Source of the DNA: Phoronis australis
Lineage: Eukaryota > Phoronida > Phoronidae
Reading direction: 5' to 3'
NCBI GenBank assembly: GCA_002633005.1
Contig: NMRA01000049.1
Location: forward strand, 451,189-511,188
DNA: 60,000 nucleotides
In this document: piece after piece, positions 23,601 through 36,023 of the stretch
Layout: every line of letters begins with the position of its first letter
Numbering within the stretch: position 1 is the stretch's first letter
Position numbers and translations under genes: made by a program
Notes under the pieces: model-generated
Told to the model about the DNA's origin: nothing
Databases searched by the model: none
What the model saw: the letters and a program-made list of their open reading frames with translations, nothing else

Positions 23601-26600
23601 CCTGAGCTTGACTTCCTATCAACTTGGAATTTTTACCAGGTCGCCAAACAAAATATGAGTTTGCATTTTATTGCTGCAGGTCACCAAATGGAGCTTTGCA
23701 ACTAATGTAGAACCTGGTCTTAAGTAGTGACGAATTTGCATTTCTTTCGAAGCCCGGAACTTATGTTTTGAAACCAATTTCATAGGTTCACTATAATTAA
23801 AAGTTGGCTTTGTGTCCTGGAAGGTTTTTAGGTGCTTTAAGTTACATTTGGCTGTACGTGCTATGATGGTGGCTATATGAATAACCAATGGTTTTGGTTG
23901 CTTTGACAGTACCACCGTTGGATTTTTATTAACCCCCTTAACTGTCTTGTTGTTGATTTGGCTGTAAACTTCTCATGTATTTTTCACTCGTCGGAAGTAG
24001 TTTCTTCCTACTTACAGAATACAAAAGCATGTCCACCTGTGTATTACAAGCAGATGGTACTCCACCAAGCTGAAGTGTAGCTGAGTATTTAATGGAAACA
24101 GTCTGTGGTGACAATGTATCCTCACACTGGCCACCCTTCATTGGCGGAAATGATTAGTAAGCAATTTGTACTCAATGCTGCAGTTCAGAGGCCATGCTTG
24201 GCTTGTGTACAGTCAATGTGAGTTCGGATTGTTGGCATTTGAAACCTTTTTGCAAGATTCCAACAGTGTCCTTGTGGCAGAACAGTCCAAGTTACTGGTA
24301 AATGTTCTTGTCTTTGTTGGTAGTTGATTTAGGGTGATTTGTTTGGTCTTGCTGGTTTGATGTCTGTGTTGACCTTCACTCACCACACACCTATGATGGA
24401 ATGTCTGTTGACACTTTCACAGAGGTCAGTGGTGTCTGAGCAATTCATCTTTTTTGAAATCTTGGTACTGGTGGTATTTGAAAACACTTAAAATCAGTCT
24501 GCATTGGTATTTGATACCAAAGAGCTTGTCATTATGGCAGTGGTCTGTGGTCACCAGTAAAGACCAATAGGCAGGCAAGATAGCAACCATATGTAATTGA
24601 GCCAGTTTCGTTTACTCTAGTAGGACCCAACAAACTGTATGGAACATCAAGTTGAAGAGGTATGGATTGGGATAGTACTGTTCCCATAACAACAGTGACA
24701 TAATGGAATATTCTTTATTGCTAGTTCTTGGTGGATATGAGCTATAGTTTCTTTCTTTTATTTGGTTAGAGATTTAGGCAGTGTATGTTACAGCAGTTTT
24801 TATAAACTTTATGCCATTATCAGGTTGTCAAGTTATCACTGAGATATTCAGGTGATTCTCATGTGAAAGTCTCAAGTCGTTAAATGTCTGAATGAATTGT
24901 CTTTGTTGACTGGGCCGGGCCATCTGCTTATTCTGAAGACATTTTGAGACATTGGTCATTTTTGTGTGAATTCCCACCTTCGAACATAGCAATTTACTTT
25001 GATTAAAATCGCAAAGAATTGATGAAAAAACGCGATCTACACAAAAATGCACATTGCTGTCCACCGTCTAACCTATAGCCATCCAGCCACAAGGCATATT
25101 TCACTGCCGCTGCTATTTTAGAAAATGGCCGTTAAGAAGATGGAGAAAGGTGATGAATTTGAATGCTGCTCTCTGTAAATTGTCTACGAAACTAAATCAT
25201 GTACACCCCTGGTAGTGATTTGCTTCTCTTTCAAATCAAACCACATTTTCCAGGTCTTAGGAATTGCTTTAGTATTAACTTCATAGCTGCTGCTAAAACC
25301 AGAACAAACAAGTTTTCACTTATCTCTCTTTGGCACCTGGTTTATAATTGGGATCACTAGACCATGAAGGCAACTGCTTATGTAATCATGATATCATTTC
25401 TGGACATCATCAGTCAGACTGCCTGGCTACCATTTCCATTTGCTGCTGTGGCCATTAAGCTTAGCTGATAACACCTGGGACCTTAATGAGAAGGTTGCTC
25501 CCTGGGTTTTGTCCAAGTATATTCAATGGATTGATTGGAAGCAGGTATTTTAAGCTCCTTGGCGATTTGCATCAATTCCAGGTCAAATATTCACATTTTG
25601 TTGACCAGTGACTGTAAATGCAAACCAGACCTCCTTGCAACATTGACCAGTTGGCTAAATGTGAGATTTGTATTTCTAAAATGATGCTCAAACTTTCTAT
25701 CATGGCATGCATGTAAACTTTGCCTTGTTTTGATTGGATTCCTTGTCATTTTCCTGCTAGCCATTTTCCTCCCCCAAGAGCTATCTGGATCCAGAGAGGG
25801 CCCATGGTGTTACGGATGTCGTGTGCTTGTACATTAGTATTACGACTACATAACTGGGTTGGAGAAGTTGTTTAGCACTACTATAGATCTTTTAGTTCTA
25901 TTATAGAAAACTAATGTTTGACGTAAAAAATGAAATTCATGATGTTCATGTTCGAAATTTTGTCAACCCCGTGTAGGTGTAGGTTGCAGTCCAAATTTTC
26001 TCAAGGAATAAGTTATTTCCTAAATTTGTTGGTTGCATAGGTTGTAACACTTGACACAAGGAAGCCAAACTGGTTGGAGTGAAATTGAAACTCGTAACTG
26101 TGATGAGTCAAAACAGGTTTTGGAAAACGCAGATTGTCTCACAAACCTTAAATTTCTCCCTTTCACTTTCACTGAGGTAATAAACAATATAAACATACAG
26201 TTGTGATTCCCAAAAGTGAGCCTGTTTTTAATTTTATCCTAGCATAGACCAACTAGCACGGGGGCGGGGAGGGGGAGGGGTCCTGCTTGTTTAAACTTTC
26301 AACTTGACAATTGACCCATCGCAAGACCGCCCCTTTGCGAAATATCGACAAACAAACAATAAGTTTTACCTGGCAACGAGTTCTTTGTCAGGTAAAATGG
26401 CGACTTGGAAACGAAGTTGTGTCAAGAACGCTGAGTTGTGATTGCTTAGTTAAGCCGTCACTCAAACTCTTGGCTATAGGTCAATTCCTAGGCAAGAAGT
26501 TTTGAATGGAGTTTGCTAGGCAATGAGTCTGATGCACTCCTCTGAGTTGGAGTTGCCTCACCTTTCCTGGAACCCTTCAATTAGCTGGTAATATTTATAT

Positions 26601-27252
26601 GGCATTGATGGCAACATGTGGATCTAATCAGCTTTAACTGGATGATGTTTATTGTTCAAACATTAAACTACAAATTATGGTAGATCCTCATGGCTGTAAC
26701 ATATGCATGGTCCAATTCCTAACTATTTGTACTAGCAAGAGGGTTGGTGAACTCTTACAGGAAACTGATCTGAGGTTATGTCATTAGATTAGCAATTGGA
26801 AATAATAGATGCGTGGAAAGAAGTTCTGGAACGTGTATCCATGTGAACACTGTGATTGATTGAGCACTTGTAATAAGGGAAGCAAAATGTATTCCAACAA
26901 TTCAGTTTTGTAACTGGAAGTTTCCTGAACATCCTACAGAATCCCGTACAAATTCTAGTTGGTGCAAAGATGACTAGACTCGCATTTTTGCTTACCTCAG
27001 CAAAATATATGACCTGTTTCATTATTGTTGTTGTTCAGTGCCACACATTTCACTCAGTGTTAAAACGCGACATTGTTTGTGACATGCTTATTCTTGGTGA
27101 TCATTATAACATTAATTCGTATTGTAACTGTCGTGACATTTTAGCTGGACTCATAAACATCTTGGTTCCACCCAATGCTTTGAAATTGAGATCATTTGCT
27201 GGCAATGAACTTGACTTTTGAGCTTGCTTCAAATCTTGCCATTTCCTTCTAG
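20625..27252. other. 5' flank of Shank, no gene recognised
   Basis: No coding exon is supported. At 22915-23337 both strands are open for 116-140 codons, but neither protein resembles a family and splice context is lacking. Because Shank exon 1 starts at an apparent splice acceptor (about 27,252), one or more untranslated 5' exons and the promoter should lie somewhere in this flank. I cannot place them from sequence alone. Confidence 0.45.
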
Positions 27253-27290
27253 AACTGGACGTGCCACTCATGAGGACTGTACCATGACAA
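27253..27290 (+). other. SHANK: Shank 5' untranslated segment of the first coding exon
   Basis: A pyrimidine-rich tract ending ccatttccttctag gives a good splice acceptor, so the exon probably starts at 27253. An in-frame TGA at 27285-27287 lies two bases-triplets ahead of the first ATG, which closes the frame upstream. An earlier non-coding exon is therefore implied. Confidence 0.6.
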
Positions 27291-27401
27291 ATGGTCATGA
27301 TGACAAGACAAACGTTTGGACGACCAGACATGATTACCGAAGAGGAACCTCCGGACACCACTGTCTACATTAGAATATCTCTACCTGAACACAAGTTGCA
27401 G
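27291..27401 (+). CDS. SHANK: Shank coding exon 1: start codon and first SPN strand
   Basis: This encodes residues 1-37. Three in-frame ATGs (27291, 27297, 27300) follow an in-frame stop at 27285; the first is taken as start by scanning order and has G at +4. The tail reads TTVYIRISLPEHKLQ, which lines up with the first beta strand of the SPN domain of vertebrate Shank (VVVRVGIPDLQQ, recalled from knowledge). Arg28 falls at the position of human SHANK3 Arg12, a residue of the Rap/Ras-binding face whose R12C change is linked to autism. The donor is cag|gtgaga, phase 0. Confidence 0.88.
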
Positions 27402-28779
27402 GTGAGAGATCTTTCGTGTTGGAAATCTTTAGACGCTTAGAGGTTTTGCTGGTCGTGCTTGACCAGGGGTCAGGACAACAAACTATTGACTGATGAATTC
27501 ATCAATCACGTGGTACGCTTTGAGTAAACTTTCAAATTTCATTATGTGATGAATTTGTCAATACATGAGACTTCAAGACTGAGTCGAGTCTTGAATAAAG
27601 TGTGATGCTGTCAAGCCTAAAGATCCCAGCTGTTAAGACCTCTGATGAAGCTTCACCATAACTTCTGTTTCACAGACTGTTTCTTATTCTGTCTGAGGCT
27701 GTGCTTAGGATTCACACATTTTGGAAACAACATTTAATTGAACTTCTCATTTGCTAGAAGTTAGATGTATTTGCTATCATGAATTCACATCCCAGTGTTT
27801 GAACGTCACAAGTTGTCACTGGAGTTTTGCATTACTCGAATGATTGTTTTAAATTCCATGCTTACACGCTGGCACTCGACCCCTATTGAAGTTTAGCACT
27901 AAACCAGGTTATGTAGTGTGAAAAATGTGCAGAAAATGGTAAACTGTCTCGAAATCTCCTCTGAAACTTTGATGAGAAATTTGAAAGTAGTTTCCAGAAG
28001 ATTTTGAGTTATATTTTACATTGCATCTGGATGTATGATGTCCATCCTTCAAGTATACTCGCTCACAAAGGGTCTTCAGGAAGGTTTTGAGAACCCGAGT
28101 TTGATGCTTGTCACTCAGTGGAGAAAACTGGTTCTCAAAATGCGGGACATAGTGCTTTGTATTATGATGTTTTTGTTTCATGAGAACTAATTTTTTTGAT
28201 AGTTTACTAGTTAGAATGCGATGTGTGCATTTCAGTCATGCCAGGCATAGGTAAAAGTCCTAGAGGAAACTGTAACAAGCTAAGTTCAAATGTCAAATTC
28301 CTGGCTGTCCCCACATTCATTCATCAAACTATGTAATGTATGATTCATTCATTGATCACACGTTATAACCACATCTCAAGTCATTAAGCATCTTGGCATT
28401 GTAGGTGTTCCTCTTGATTTGCGCCTTGATGTCATTTGCAAAATGCATTCCCCATTTTCGCAGCGTTCTTAATTCATTTGCCAGGGTCCCTGTCTATTCA
28501 AGGTCACCCTGGGATCAGGAAGTGTCTTCCAGCCTTTCTGTGATGCATTACGCAGACCAATGTCAGAATCATTTAAAAACCACCTGCATGGCATTCTGAA
28601 GTGGGGTGAAAATCATCCATGTTGAGGTTCTAACTGAACCGCAATCAGCCAGTGGACATGCTGTAATTCACAGGGCTTCATTATTTAACATGTTAAAAAG
28701 GTTACCCAGAGTGGTTGCTTTGACTTCAGAAAGGGAATTAGTGGGCTTTGTTTGTGTTGAAGAATGGTTTGAGTGAAAA

Positions 28780-29236
28780 GGCCCTTTCACACTAACGTTG
28801 GAACGTCTATGGTTTGGGGAGTTGCGGTCAGTATGTCCAGTTAACTTCAGTCTTGGATCGAAGGTAACAGCGTGAGTTAACTTGGCAGTAAAAAAGGTGG
28901 ATTTAATAGTGGAGGATCGACACTGCGGTGTGGTATGAACGGTCAGTCTATTTCGATCTCATCGAAGTTATATTACCAGGGGCCAGTGTTATTGGCAACA
29001 ATTAAAGGATAGTGTCTCTGCTAACAGTTGCTTATAGTTTAATCGAATTAGAAATAAGTTTTGTGTCAATTAGCACACGTAAATGTTCTCAAATTGTCTC
29101 AGTAAAAAAATCTTAGCGTGCACAGGAGGCATCGGCGCGTCCTTGGGATTACTTTGACAACTACAGCATCCGATGCCATTAGTTACTGAACCTGGTATGA
29201 ACGATTCAATTAACTAAGTTCACAGTTTACATCGCG
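28780..29236 (+). mobile_element. MITE, CCCTTTCACACT family, right end truncated
   Basis: It opens with aggccctttcacactaacgtt and shares ordered internal blocks with the element at 10050-10548. The right half matches through tggtatgaacgattcaatta, but the terminal ctagtgtggaagggcc is missing. It is non-coding. It gives the cleanest version of the family's left end. Confidence 0.7.
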
Positions 29237-30524
29237 GTTCCAACAGACTTCAGGAAGTAAATTTTCAATGGCCATCTTAAGCTATTAATTCCAGGGTTTC
29301 GAAAAAGAAAAACCGACACTGGGCTTATGGGGAATGTCTGTCCTTTAAACATTGATTTCACTCCAACTGTGATATGCTAGATGCCCTAGTGTAGATATTT
29401 TTTTAATTTGTGAGTGCATTGGTTTTACACCATGTGTTTAGATGAGAGGTTTGTTGAGGCAGAACCTGTATGTCATGTGATTCATTGTATTTCACATGGT
29501 TCCCAGCAGGACGGCTCAGCTGGAGACCTAGACATCACATGACTTGATTTTTGCTGTGACTCAGCCCTTCATTCAGCCATTGTTTTTTCCCTGAGAAAGA
29601 GTTTTTGAGGTCACTGTTGTTATACTGTCTGATGGATGGCTTTGGGAATATGCCGTGTTTGTTATTCAACTTTGTCAAGAGTTTCCACAAATAATCATAA
29701 TAGCTTGATTCGAGTGTTTTTTCCTTGTGTCTGAGTTAGGAGGCCCACTATTAGGCAGCAACATTGTACAGAACGAAAACGTTTAACCTCACAGGCATAT
29801 TTTGCTTCTCACATTTGAAAACTGAAGCAGAGGAAGCTGAAAGCTTTTTGGTGAATTTAAAACAAATCTAAAACAAATTGTTACAAGCATTTGTGTGTCT
29901 CTTGTTTCAAAGCCCTAAAACAAAATTGGCACATTCTCCCCCATAGCCAATTTGAACTTTTTTGTCAAAGCAACACAAAACAGAGCTTGTAGACAAGTTC
30001 TGGTGCAAGTGTCCTGCAGGTGTCTTGTGTCTGAAAATATTTTTGACATGAAACAATAGACTCATTGTATTCCCGAGTTAGTCCTCTTCTTTGAAGTGGT
30101 GTTAAGTTGGGTTGCTTTACATTCATCTCAACTGTGCATGTGTTCCAGTAGGCTGTAGATTCTTTTGCTTCATTCTTCTCATGGATAATGTACTGTAACG
30201 CCACCTACAATTTATGCGAATGTGCCAACGTGCGAAGAAGCTGTCTCAAATTTGACATTTATGGCACCTGCGCTTATGTGTATAAGCCCATGTGCCGATA
30301 TTGTGAATCTGCGTGAGACAAAAAGTTGCACACCTAACATTTGAGTGAAAATGACCAAGAACAAGTTTTCTAAGCAGCATGTAGGGGAAGGAAAATGTGC
30401 TTTTTAGCTGTTACAGAACTGTAGACATAGTATTCAGTATGAACTGTTGAACGTATGTAGAAAGCACCCAATTTGACTATTGCAACTTACCCAACTTGGG
30501 ACAGCTTACTCCACTTTATCGAGG

Positions 30525-30568
30525 TGGGGTAACCAGTGTTTTAGGGTAACCACTGTTTTAGGGTAACT
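30525..30568. repeat. Short tandem duplication
   Basis: The block ggtaaccagtgttttag is followed by ggtaaccactgttttag and then ggtaacta, a two-and-a-bit copy direct repeat of about 18 bp. Confidence 0.6.
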
Positions 30569-30734
30569 AAATGCACCACTTCTAAACTGTGTGGTCGCAG
30601 ACCTGGGGCAAGGCTGAAGTAATTATCAGATGCAGTTACATGCAGAGGTTTTCTTTCTTGCGCTGTACTCGCGACGTAGGTGTTCGTTGTCCTGCATAAA
30701 GTAACAACTTCTGCCTACCGTCACAGTCTGATAC

Positions 30735-30787
30735 GTGTGTGTGTGAGTGTGTGCGTGCGTGCGTGCGTGCATGCATGCGTGTGTGTT
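30735..30787. repeat. GT/GC microsatellite
   Basis: A gtgtgtgtgtgag tract is followed by repeated gtgc units and atgcatgc, then gtgtgtg. It is an alternating purine-pyrimidine tract with Z-DNA potential, in Shank intron 1. Confidence 0.9.
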
Positions 30788-31129
30788 CGCTCCGCTCCAC
30801 TCAAAAGTGGTGTAAGTTGCCTAAGAGCAAGTTGTTCTAGACTAAGAGATGGTTGTGTGTGGACGGGACTTTAATGTTTGAATGGTTCTCTGAACTGCAG
30901 CTGATGAAGAACTATAAATAGACTGGATGAGTTAAGTTGAGGTCAAATTTGTCACCATGAGCAGGGCAGATAGTAGTTCTACTAAATGACAGCTACAACA
31001 AGTTGTTTCAAAAGACATTTGAATAAATTTTTTGCTTTGTAACAGAAATGGTTTTGAATACTTTATAGTGTCATGTAAGTTCGTGGTAAGGTGGCATCAC
31101 TATTTCTGATTTTAGGGCATGTTAGTAAC

Positions 31130-31270
31130 CTAGGAGATAAATGATGGGAGTCAACCGACACTCACCTTGCCCGTTACAGCTGGTTATTGAAGTAAAAAAA
31201 AACATTCTAATAAATGTTATTTTTGCGTAATTCTCTGCCTTTTGTAACAAAGAAAAGTATGTCATCGTTT
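31130..31270 (+). mobile_element. Dispersed repeat shared with 41950-42080, copy 1
   Basis: Ordered blocks shared with intron 7 include actcaccttgc-cgttacagc, a gtaaa-aaacaatcta-like stretch, and gccttttgtaacaaa followed by a atcgtcg-like end. Both copies sit in Shank introns, next to CpG-rich sequence. No coding capacity was seen, and the boundaries are uncertain. Confidence 0.5.
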
Positions 31271-31539
31271 TGAAAATGGTACATATAACTCGTGACAAGC
31301 GCACGCATTATTTCCTAAAGTTTTGCGATATCTCTCGGAAGTTTGTTCTGAAATTGGGTTTGCTGGTATTAAAATACTAAAAAATTGTAACAAAATGAAA
31401 CCAGTTCCGATTGTTATGACATGCCAAAACCCGACCCAAAATAGCTGATCGCAATTTTAGCAGCAGTATAATGGTAGTACGCCAATTTTTCCAACATCGG
31501 TAAATAAAATAGTTTACTCAAGGTCGGTATATTTTAATG

Positions 31540-31840
31540 ACATTAATTTTGACGGCGACAGGCCCAACGACCTTAATGTACGTGACAGAAGCGGGTCAGG
31601 GAGTGAAATTAAGCCGACAGACTGATGTCACCCAGGCTGTTGATCTAACTGACTGATAACACTAAAGGCCAGTAGGAAACTGGCCACCCTCCCTCTGTGT
31701 CTGTGAAAAAACGGCCCACAAGAAAAAATAGAACACCTCGAATCTAAATAGGGGGCCGGTGCTGACTACGTGGGACCAAGGCGGTGCCGAAATGGGCGCT
31801 ACGAAGGTCTGTTGCGGGGGAGACGGAGTTTGTGCGAAAG
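31540..31840. other. CpG-rich patch in Shank intron 1
   Basis: This has many CpG dinucleotides (for example gacggcgacagg, gggggccggtgc, gcggtgccgaaatgggcg) inside an otherwise AT-rich intron. It may belong to the same insertion as the neighbouring dispersed repeat, or mark an internal promoter. Confidence 0.3.
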
Positions 31841-32519
31841 ATGCATTTTATACAATAGATAGTCGAATCCTGCTGTTATTACTTAAGGTGGACACCAGTG
31901 GTGTATAATAAGGTGACAGAAGGAGGAAATTACCTATACAGGGTTTAGTATCCTTTTATTTAGTGGAGCGTCCATACACACATATATCCGATATCCAATG
32001 CAAGGTGGAAGTTGTCACTCTGTGCATGACTAAAAAGGAAATCTCTTGTAACACCAGTTTAGAAAACTCACTTAAAAACATATGAATGAAGTCTCTCTTC
32101 TAATGTCGCCCTTCTTGTCACCCTTCTTGTCAAAAGTTATGAATGTGTTCACTACTATGAAATTACATATCTCAGACTCTCAGTGATGTTAATCAAATGA
32201 AAATTGCTGCCAATTTCTATTGTGGAAACGTGGCAGTGTGTCTCCTGAGTTGGTGAATACTCCCAGATTTTATAATTTCAGAGGCATGCTACACATTTTT
32301 TTTGTTTTCTGTAGCCATCACAATATCATACTTCTAAAATTCAATACCATAACGACCACCAGACTATATTTTGAGAAATCCTGGTCTTTCACATCCATGT
32401 TAGAAGCCATTGAAAAATGAAACAGTTAATTTTGTCCCAAACTGACACAATTTTACCTTGCAGGTGGTGGATCATTGGGCCCTTTAGTTGGCTTAAATTT
32501 TGTGTATCTTTTATTTCAG

Positions 32520-32591
32520 AGATGCCTTCAGTTTCAATTGAACGAGACAATATTTGAAGCAAAGCAGCGGATACTGGCATTCTTTGGAAAG
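32520..32591 (+). CDS. SHANK: Shank coding exon 2: SPN domain
   Basis: 24 codons (residues 38-61), phase 0 at both ends, flanked by ttatttcag and gtacag. The reading RCLQFQLNETIFEAKQRIL matches the vertebrate SPN segment KCLRL...VWAAKQRVL. Arg38 aligns with human SHANK3 Lys22, the second basic residue reported to contact Rap1, so the basic charge is kept. It joins in frame to exon 1 without any insertion relative to vertebrates. Confidence 0.93.
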
Positions 32592-33797
32592 GTACAGGAG
32601 CTTATGTTGTCTTGCCACTGAGTAATCTCGAATATTTCTTATGAGGACCGATCTGTACATTCAGGGACCAGGGTCTGTACTGGGAATCAAACTTGAAATT
32701 ATTTTTTGCGTTTCCTGTTCTACTTTTGTACAAACTCGAGATTAGTGTCTATTATTTTTTGTTTGAGTACATACGTAGATAACTGTTTAATCTTAGTTTG
32801 TTCTTAATGAACTTATCATAGAGGTTAAAAGTTCTGAGTCTGAATTTAAAATTTTGAGTTCATTTTTTACTTGAGTTTCTAGCTAGAATCTAGGGTTCAT
32901 CAGATGTGAATATGGACTAGAAACTCATTTGCATAAACCGTAATGTACTCCGTTGTAATAAACACTGATCTTGAGTTTGCATAAAAGTAGAGGAGTTAGA
33001 TTTGAGTTTGACTTGGAGTTGAAATATTAGCCTCTGGACCCAAAGTAAGAGTCCTATCATAGTTGCTCACTACTGTTGGAATGGGTTGTTATATTGCTGT
33101 GCATTTAGAGTAGACAGGAAGAGAAAAGTTGTTTATTATGGTTGTGATTATGCAGTTTTAATGGTTTTAGTTGCCATGGAAACGAATTGCTGTTGGGCAT
33201 TTCCTGATTTATGTTTGTCAGAGGTTTACACTGTGTAAAACAAAGCCTGGCTTAGAAGATAAAGAATAAATTAATGAACAATTTTACCTCATTGACTTGA
33301 GCTGGAAATTAAGAAACAGAGATTTACAGTAGCTGTGGTGAAAAAAGGAGTTTGCAGTGGAACTTTACCATGCATAAAACATTCAGGCCCACATACTGTG
33401 ATATATTGGTTTCACACTAGGAGTTTCACTGACTTAAATGCTAGTGAAAACGCAATCGGTTTCACTGGCTAGAACACTTGTGAAAACAGTTGGGGTTTCG
33501 CTGGCTTAAACGCTAGTGAAAAAACAAGCAGTTTCACAGGGTAAAACGCTTAAGCCAGACGTACAAGCAGTCTGCGAAATGGTCATTTTCTCTAGCTTCT
33601 AGTTTGTTTCCTCACTTCTGAAACTCTTTTAAGCGAAAATTCATGTCTAAACGTGAACACTCTCTGCCATATATTCATTGAATGTAACAATAATCAAAGA
33701 CCTCTTAGTTCTGCGTTTGTGTGTCCAATGAAGTTGAAGCACTCTGGGTACAAAAGTGCTCTTCAACTAAATTGATGTCTGATCATCTCCCTTGTAG
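32592..33797 (+). other. Shank intron 2
   Basis: 1.2 kb, phase 0. It contains the 36-bp tandem array at 33423-33560. Nothing else was recognised. Confidence 0.8.
33423..33560. repeat. 36-bp tandem array of palindromic units
   Basis: gtttcac/gtttcgc starts recur at 33423, 33459, 33495 and 33531, exactly 36 bases apart. Each of the first three units reads roughly gtttcactggcttaaacg then ctagtgaaaa, so TTTCACT at the head pairs with AGTGAAA near the tail. The fourth unit is degraded. It lies about 240 bases upstream of exon 3. Confidence 0.85.
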
Positions 33798-33923
33798 GAA
33801 CTCAAAGATGGGCTAAACTATGGGCTCTATTGTCCGCCGTTAAATGGGCGAGCAGGAAAATTCCTCGATGAAGAGCGCCCCCTTCGGGACTATCCACTAC
33901 CAGGTCCCATCGGCTTCTTAGAG
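33798..33923 (+). CDS. SHANK: Shank coding exon 3: SPN domain core
   Basis: 42 codons (residues 62-103), phase 0 at both ends, acceptor cttgtag. It includes LNYGLYCPP and GRAGKFLDEERPL, nearly identical to the vertebrate LNYGLF...GRAGKFLDEERLL. Leu84 corresponds to human SHANK3 Leu68, the site of the autism-linked L68P change, which destabilises the SPN-ankyrin interface. It ends in IGFLE just before the next exon's FKYKRRVY, matching vertebrate YLEF-YKRRVY. Confidence 0.96.
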
Positions 33924-36023
33924 GTTGGTAGAAAGTAATGTAGTGATTTATGTATCCATTGTCAAATAGATCACTTCTGTTGTGTTCAGACTGACAGTTG
34001 ACCCATTAGTTCCCCCAGGAGCAACTTGACCCTGTGAACTGAGCATCCACTGGACAAATTTCACCAGTGTCAAGACGGAAGCGATAAGAAAGTTGATCAA
34101 TGTGTGACGTGTGTCCGATGAAGAAGTGGATGGTTAAAGAAACACAGTCGCTAGTATTGTCAACATAAGCTGTTGTACGAGGGCAAGTTGTTAAAATACA
34201 ACTTGTTTCTGTTTGGAAGAGATGATGAGGTTACGAATGGCTCCAGTTTAACTTTGGTTCACATAGTCCATTTCACCTAAATCATCTTGTTCCTGGGTCA
34301 ATTAGGTTCAGGAACAATCGGAAATCAGGGTTACCGTTGTGTCACCACCTTTTGCCTCATGTAGAAACGATACCAGTTGATCTTAGTAATCTTGTCTGTA
34401 TGTAAAAAGCGTGTTTGGCCAGTGGCCATGTAATAATAGCATACCAGAACCGAGGATTCCGTTATTTTTCCCCTTGACATTACATATTTAGAACAAGCTA
34501 AGTGGAGTTGATCTGACATTATCAGTGTGCTAACATGTTGATGTAACAGCTAATAGAATGAATATAATTTGTCATTACTGGATTTAAGTACCCTATCAAA
34601 TCATTTTATGTGATGTTTGAAGAGCTCTATATGTTATTGAGTTTTCAACCACTTGTTGATAGGACTGCTGTTATGGTTTGTTTCATTGTCAGTGTTTGTT
34701 CTTGCCACTATCATAAGTGTTTGTCTAATCCATTTGCAATCATCACTGAAGAAGCAATAGTCAATATAAGTGCATAAATTGACTGGTGTTATCTTGTATA
34801 GCAAATACAGGCTGGATAAGTTTCGTGGTTGAGATTTATTGATTACTTAAAATTGCATTGTTCATTGTTGATGCTTTACTTGTTGTATGCCAAGAAAATA
34901 GCTCAATTCAGTTGAAACATGTGATGGTTTACCATGAGTTTATAGCCAAAACAAACTTTTAATAACTGACAGAAGATTATACGTCAGGAAAATATTTATT
35001 TATTAAAGTCTCGTGCAATACCATCTTCGACAGAAAACCATTTCTTTAATTCATGTTATGAGGTGAAACCCTATATTTTGGATTTTTAACATGGAGAGTT
35101 AACATTCTTAATTACACGCAGTGACACTATGTACTGCATGGAATTCATCTTTTGTTTGAACAACATGATTCGTCACCGCTTACTTAATTCATTTGAATTT
35201 GATGGATTGCTTATTATTAAACCCTTGTATTCCCTTATGTGTTAAAGGAACAGTTACCAGGTGGCACTGCGATAAGTTGAATTGTGTCAGCTCATTCGCA
35301 ACTCCCTAAATTTCTGCATCTTGTGGGCTTAATTGTTTATGAGTAAGCCTTGAAATCTGAATTTCTAATTTTGTCACATGAGCTTGGCAACAAGTAGGTG
35401 GCATTTACAACCTCAATTTTCCTATTTCAAACACATTGATGTTTTTATTGCTGTGTAATATTGAATAGGTTAAATGTTGCAAGCCTTTTCTTCAATGTAA
35501 ATTGGTCTTGTGTTGATGTGGTGATAACAACTGCACAAAGTCTTAGTCTAAAACATTATGTTGATCAACTTCAGGTTTACTAGCAACACCTTAGTTGTGT
35601 TCCTTCTTGTCAAGAGAATTCCCACTGACACGAATTCTTCACTTATTTCGCACAAAAATTATTGCCAAGGTCGACATTTTCTCATTGTTCAAAGGCTTTT
35701 GCTACAAATAGTTTAAAATTGACCAAATGTTTTTAGTGACATTTACACCTTGCAAACCATGCTAGTAATAGACCAAAATTTTTTTATTCATCGTTATCTT
35801 TTGCGAAGAAATTTGACTAGAGAGAATTTCACTTGTGGGCCATATTGTGTGCTAAATAAGCACAGAATTACCGTAAATGTAATGCCGGCTGCAAGTTTTT
35901 CATCATAAGTATGTTTTTGAGATAGTAAGATTCATGTTCTTCATTACATGATAAACAGGAAAAATATTTGCAAGATTCAGGTTTGGAATGTTGTTACCCT
36001 TAACGATGTTCTTTTTATTTCAG
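33924..36023 (+). other. Shank intron 3
   Basis: 2.1 kb, phase 0. AT-rich; no repeat or exon was recognised. Confidence 0.8.

Larger units (their letters stand above)
27402..32519 (+). other. Shank intron 1
   Basis: 5.1 kb, phase 0. It contains a truncated MITE (28780-29236), a GT/GC microsatellite (30735-30787), a dispersed-repeat segment (about 31130-31270) and a CpG-rich stretch (31540-31840). No coding exon was recognised. Its length and CpG-rich patch would suit an internal regulatory region, but nothing proves it. Confidence 0.7.

Noticed and set aside
33423-33560. CRISPR-like array (36-bp period, palindromic repeats)
   Set aside because: The 36-bp period is the whole unit with no spacers, and it sits in an animal intron.
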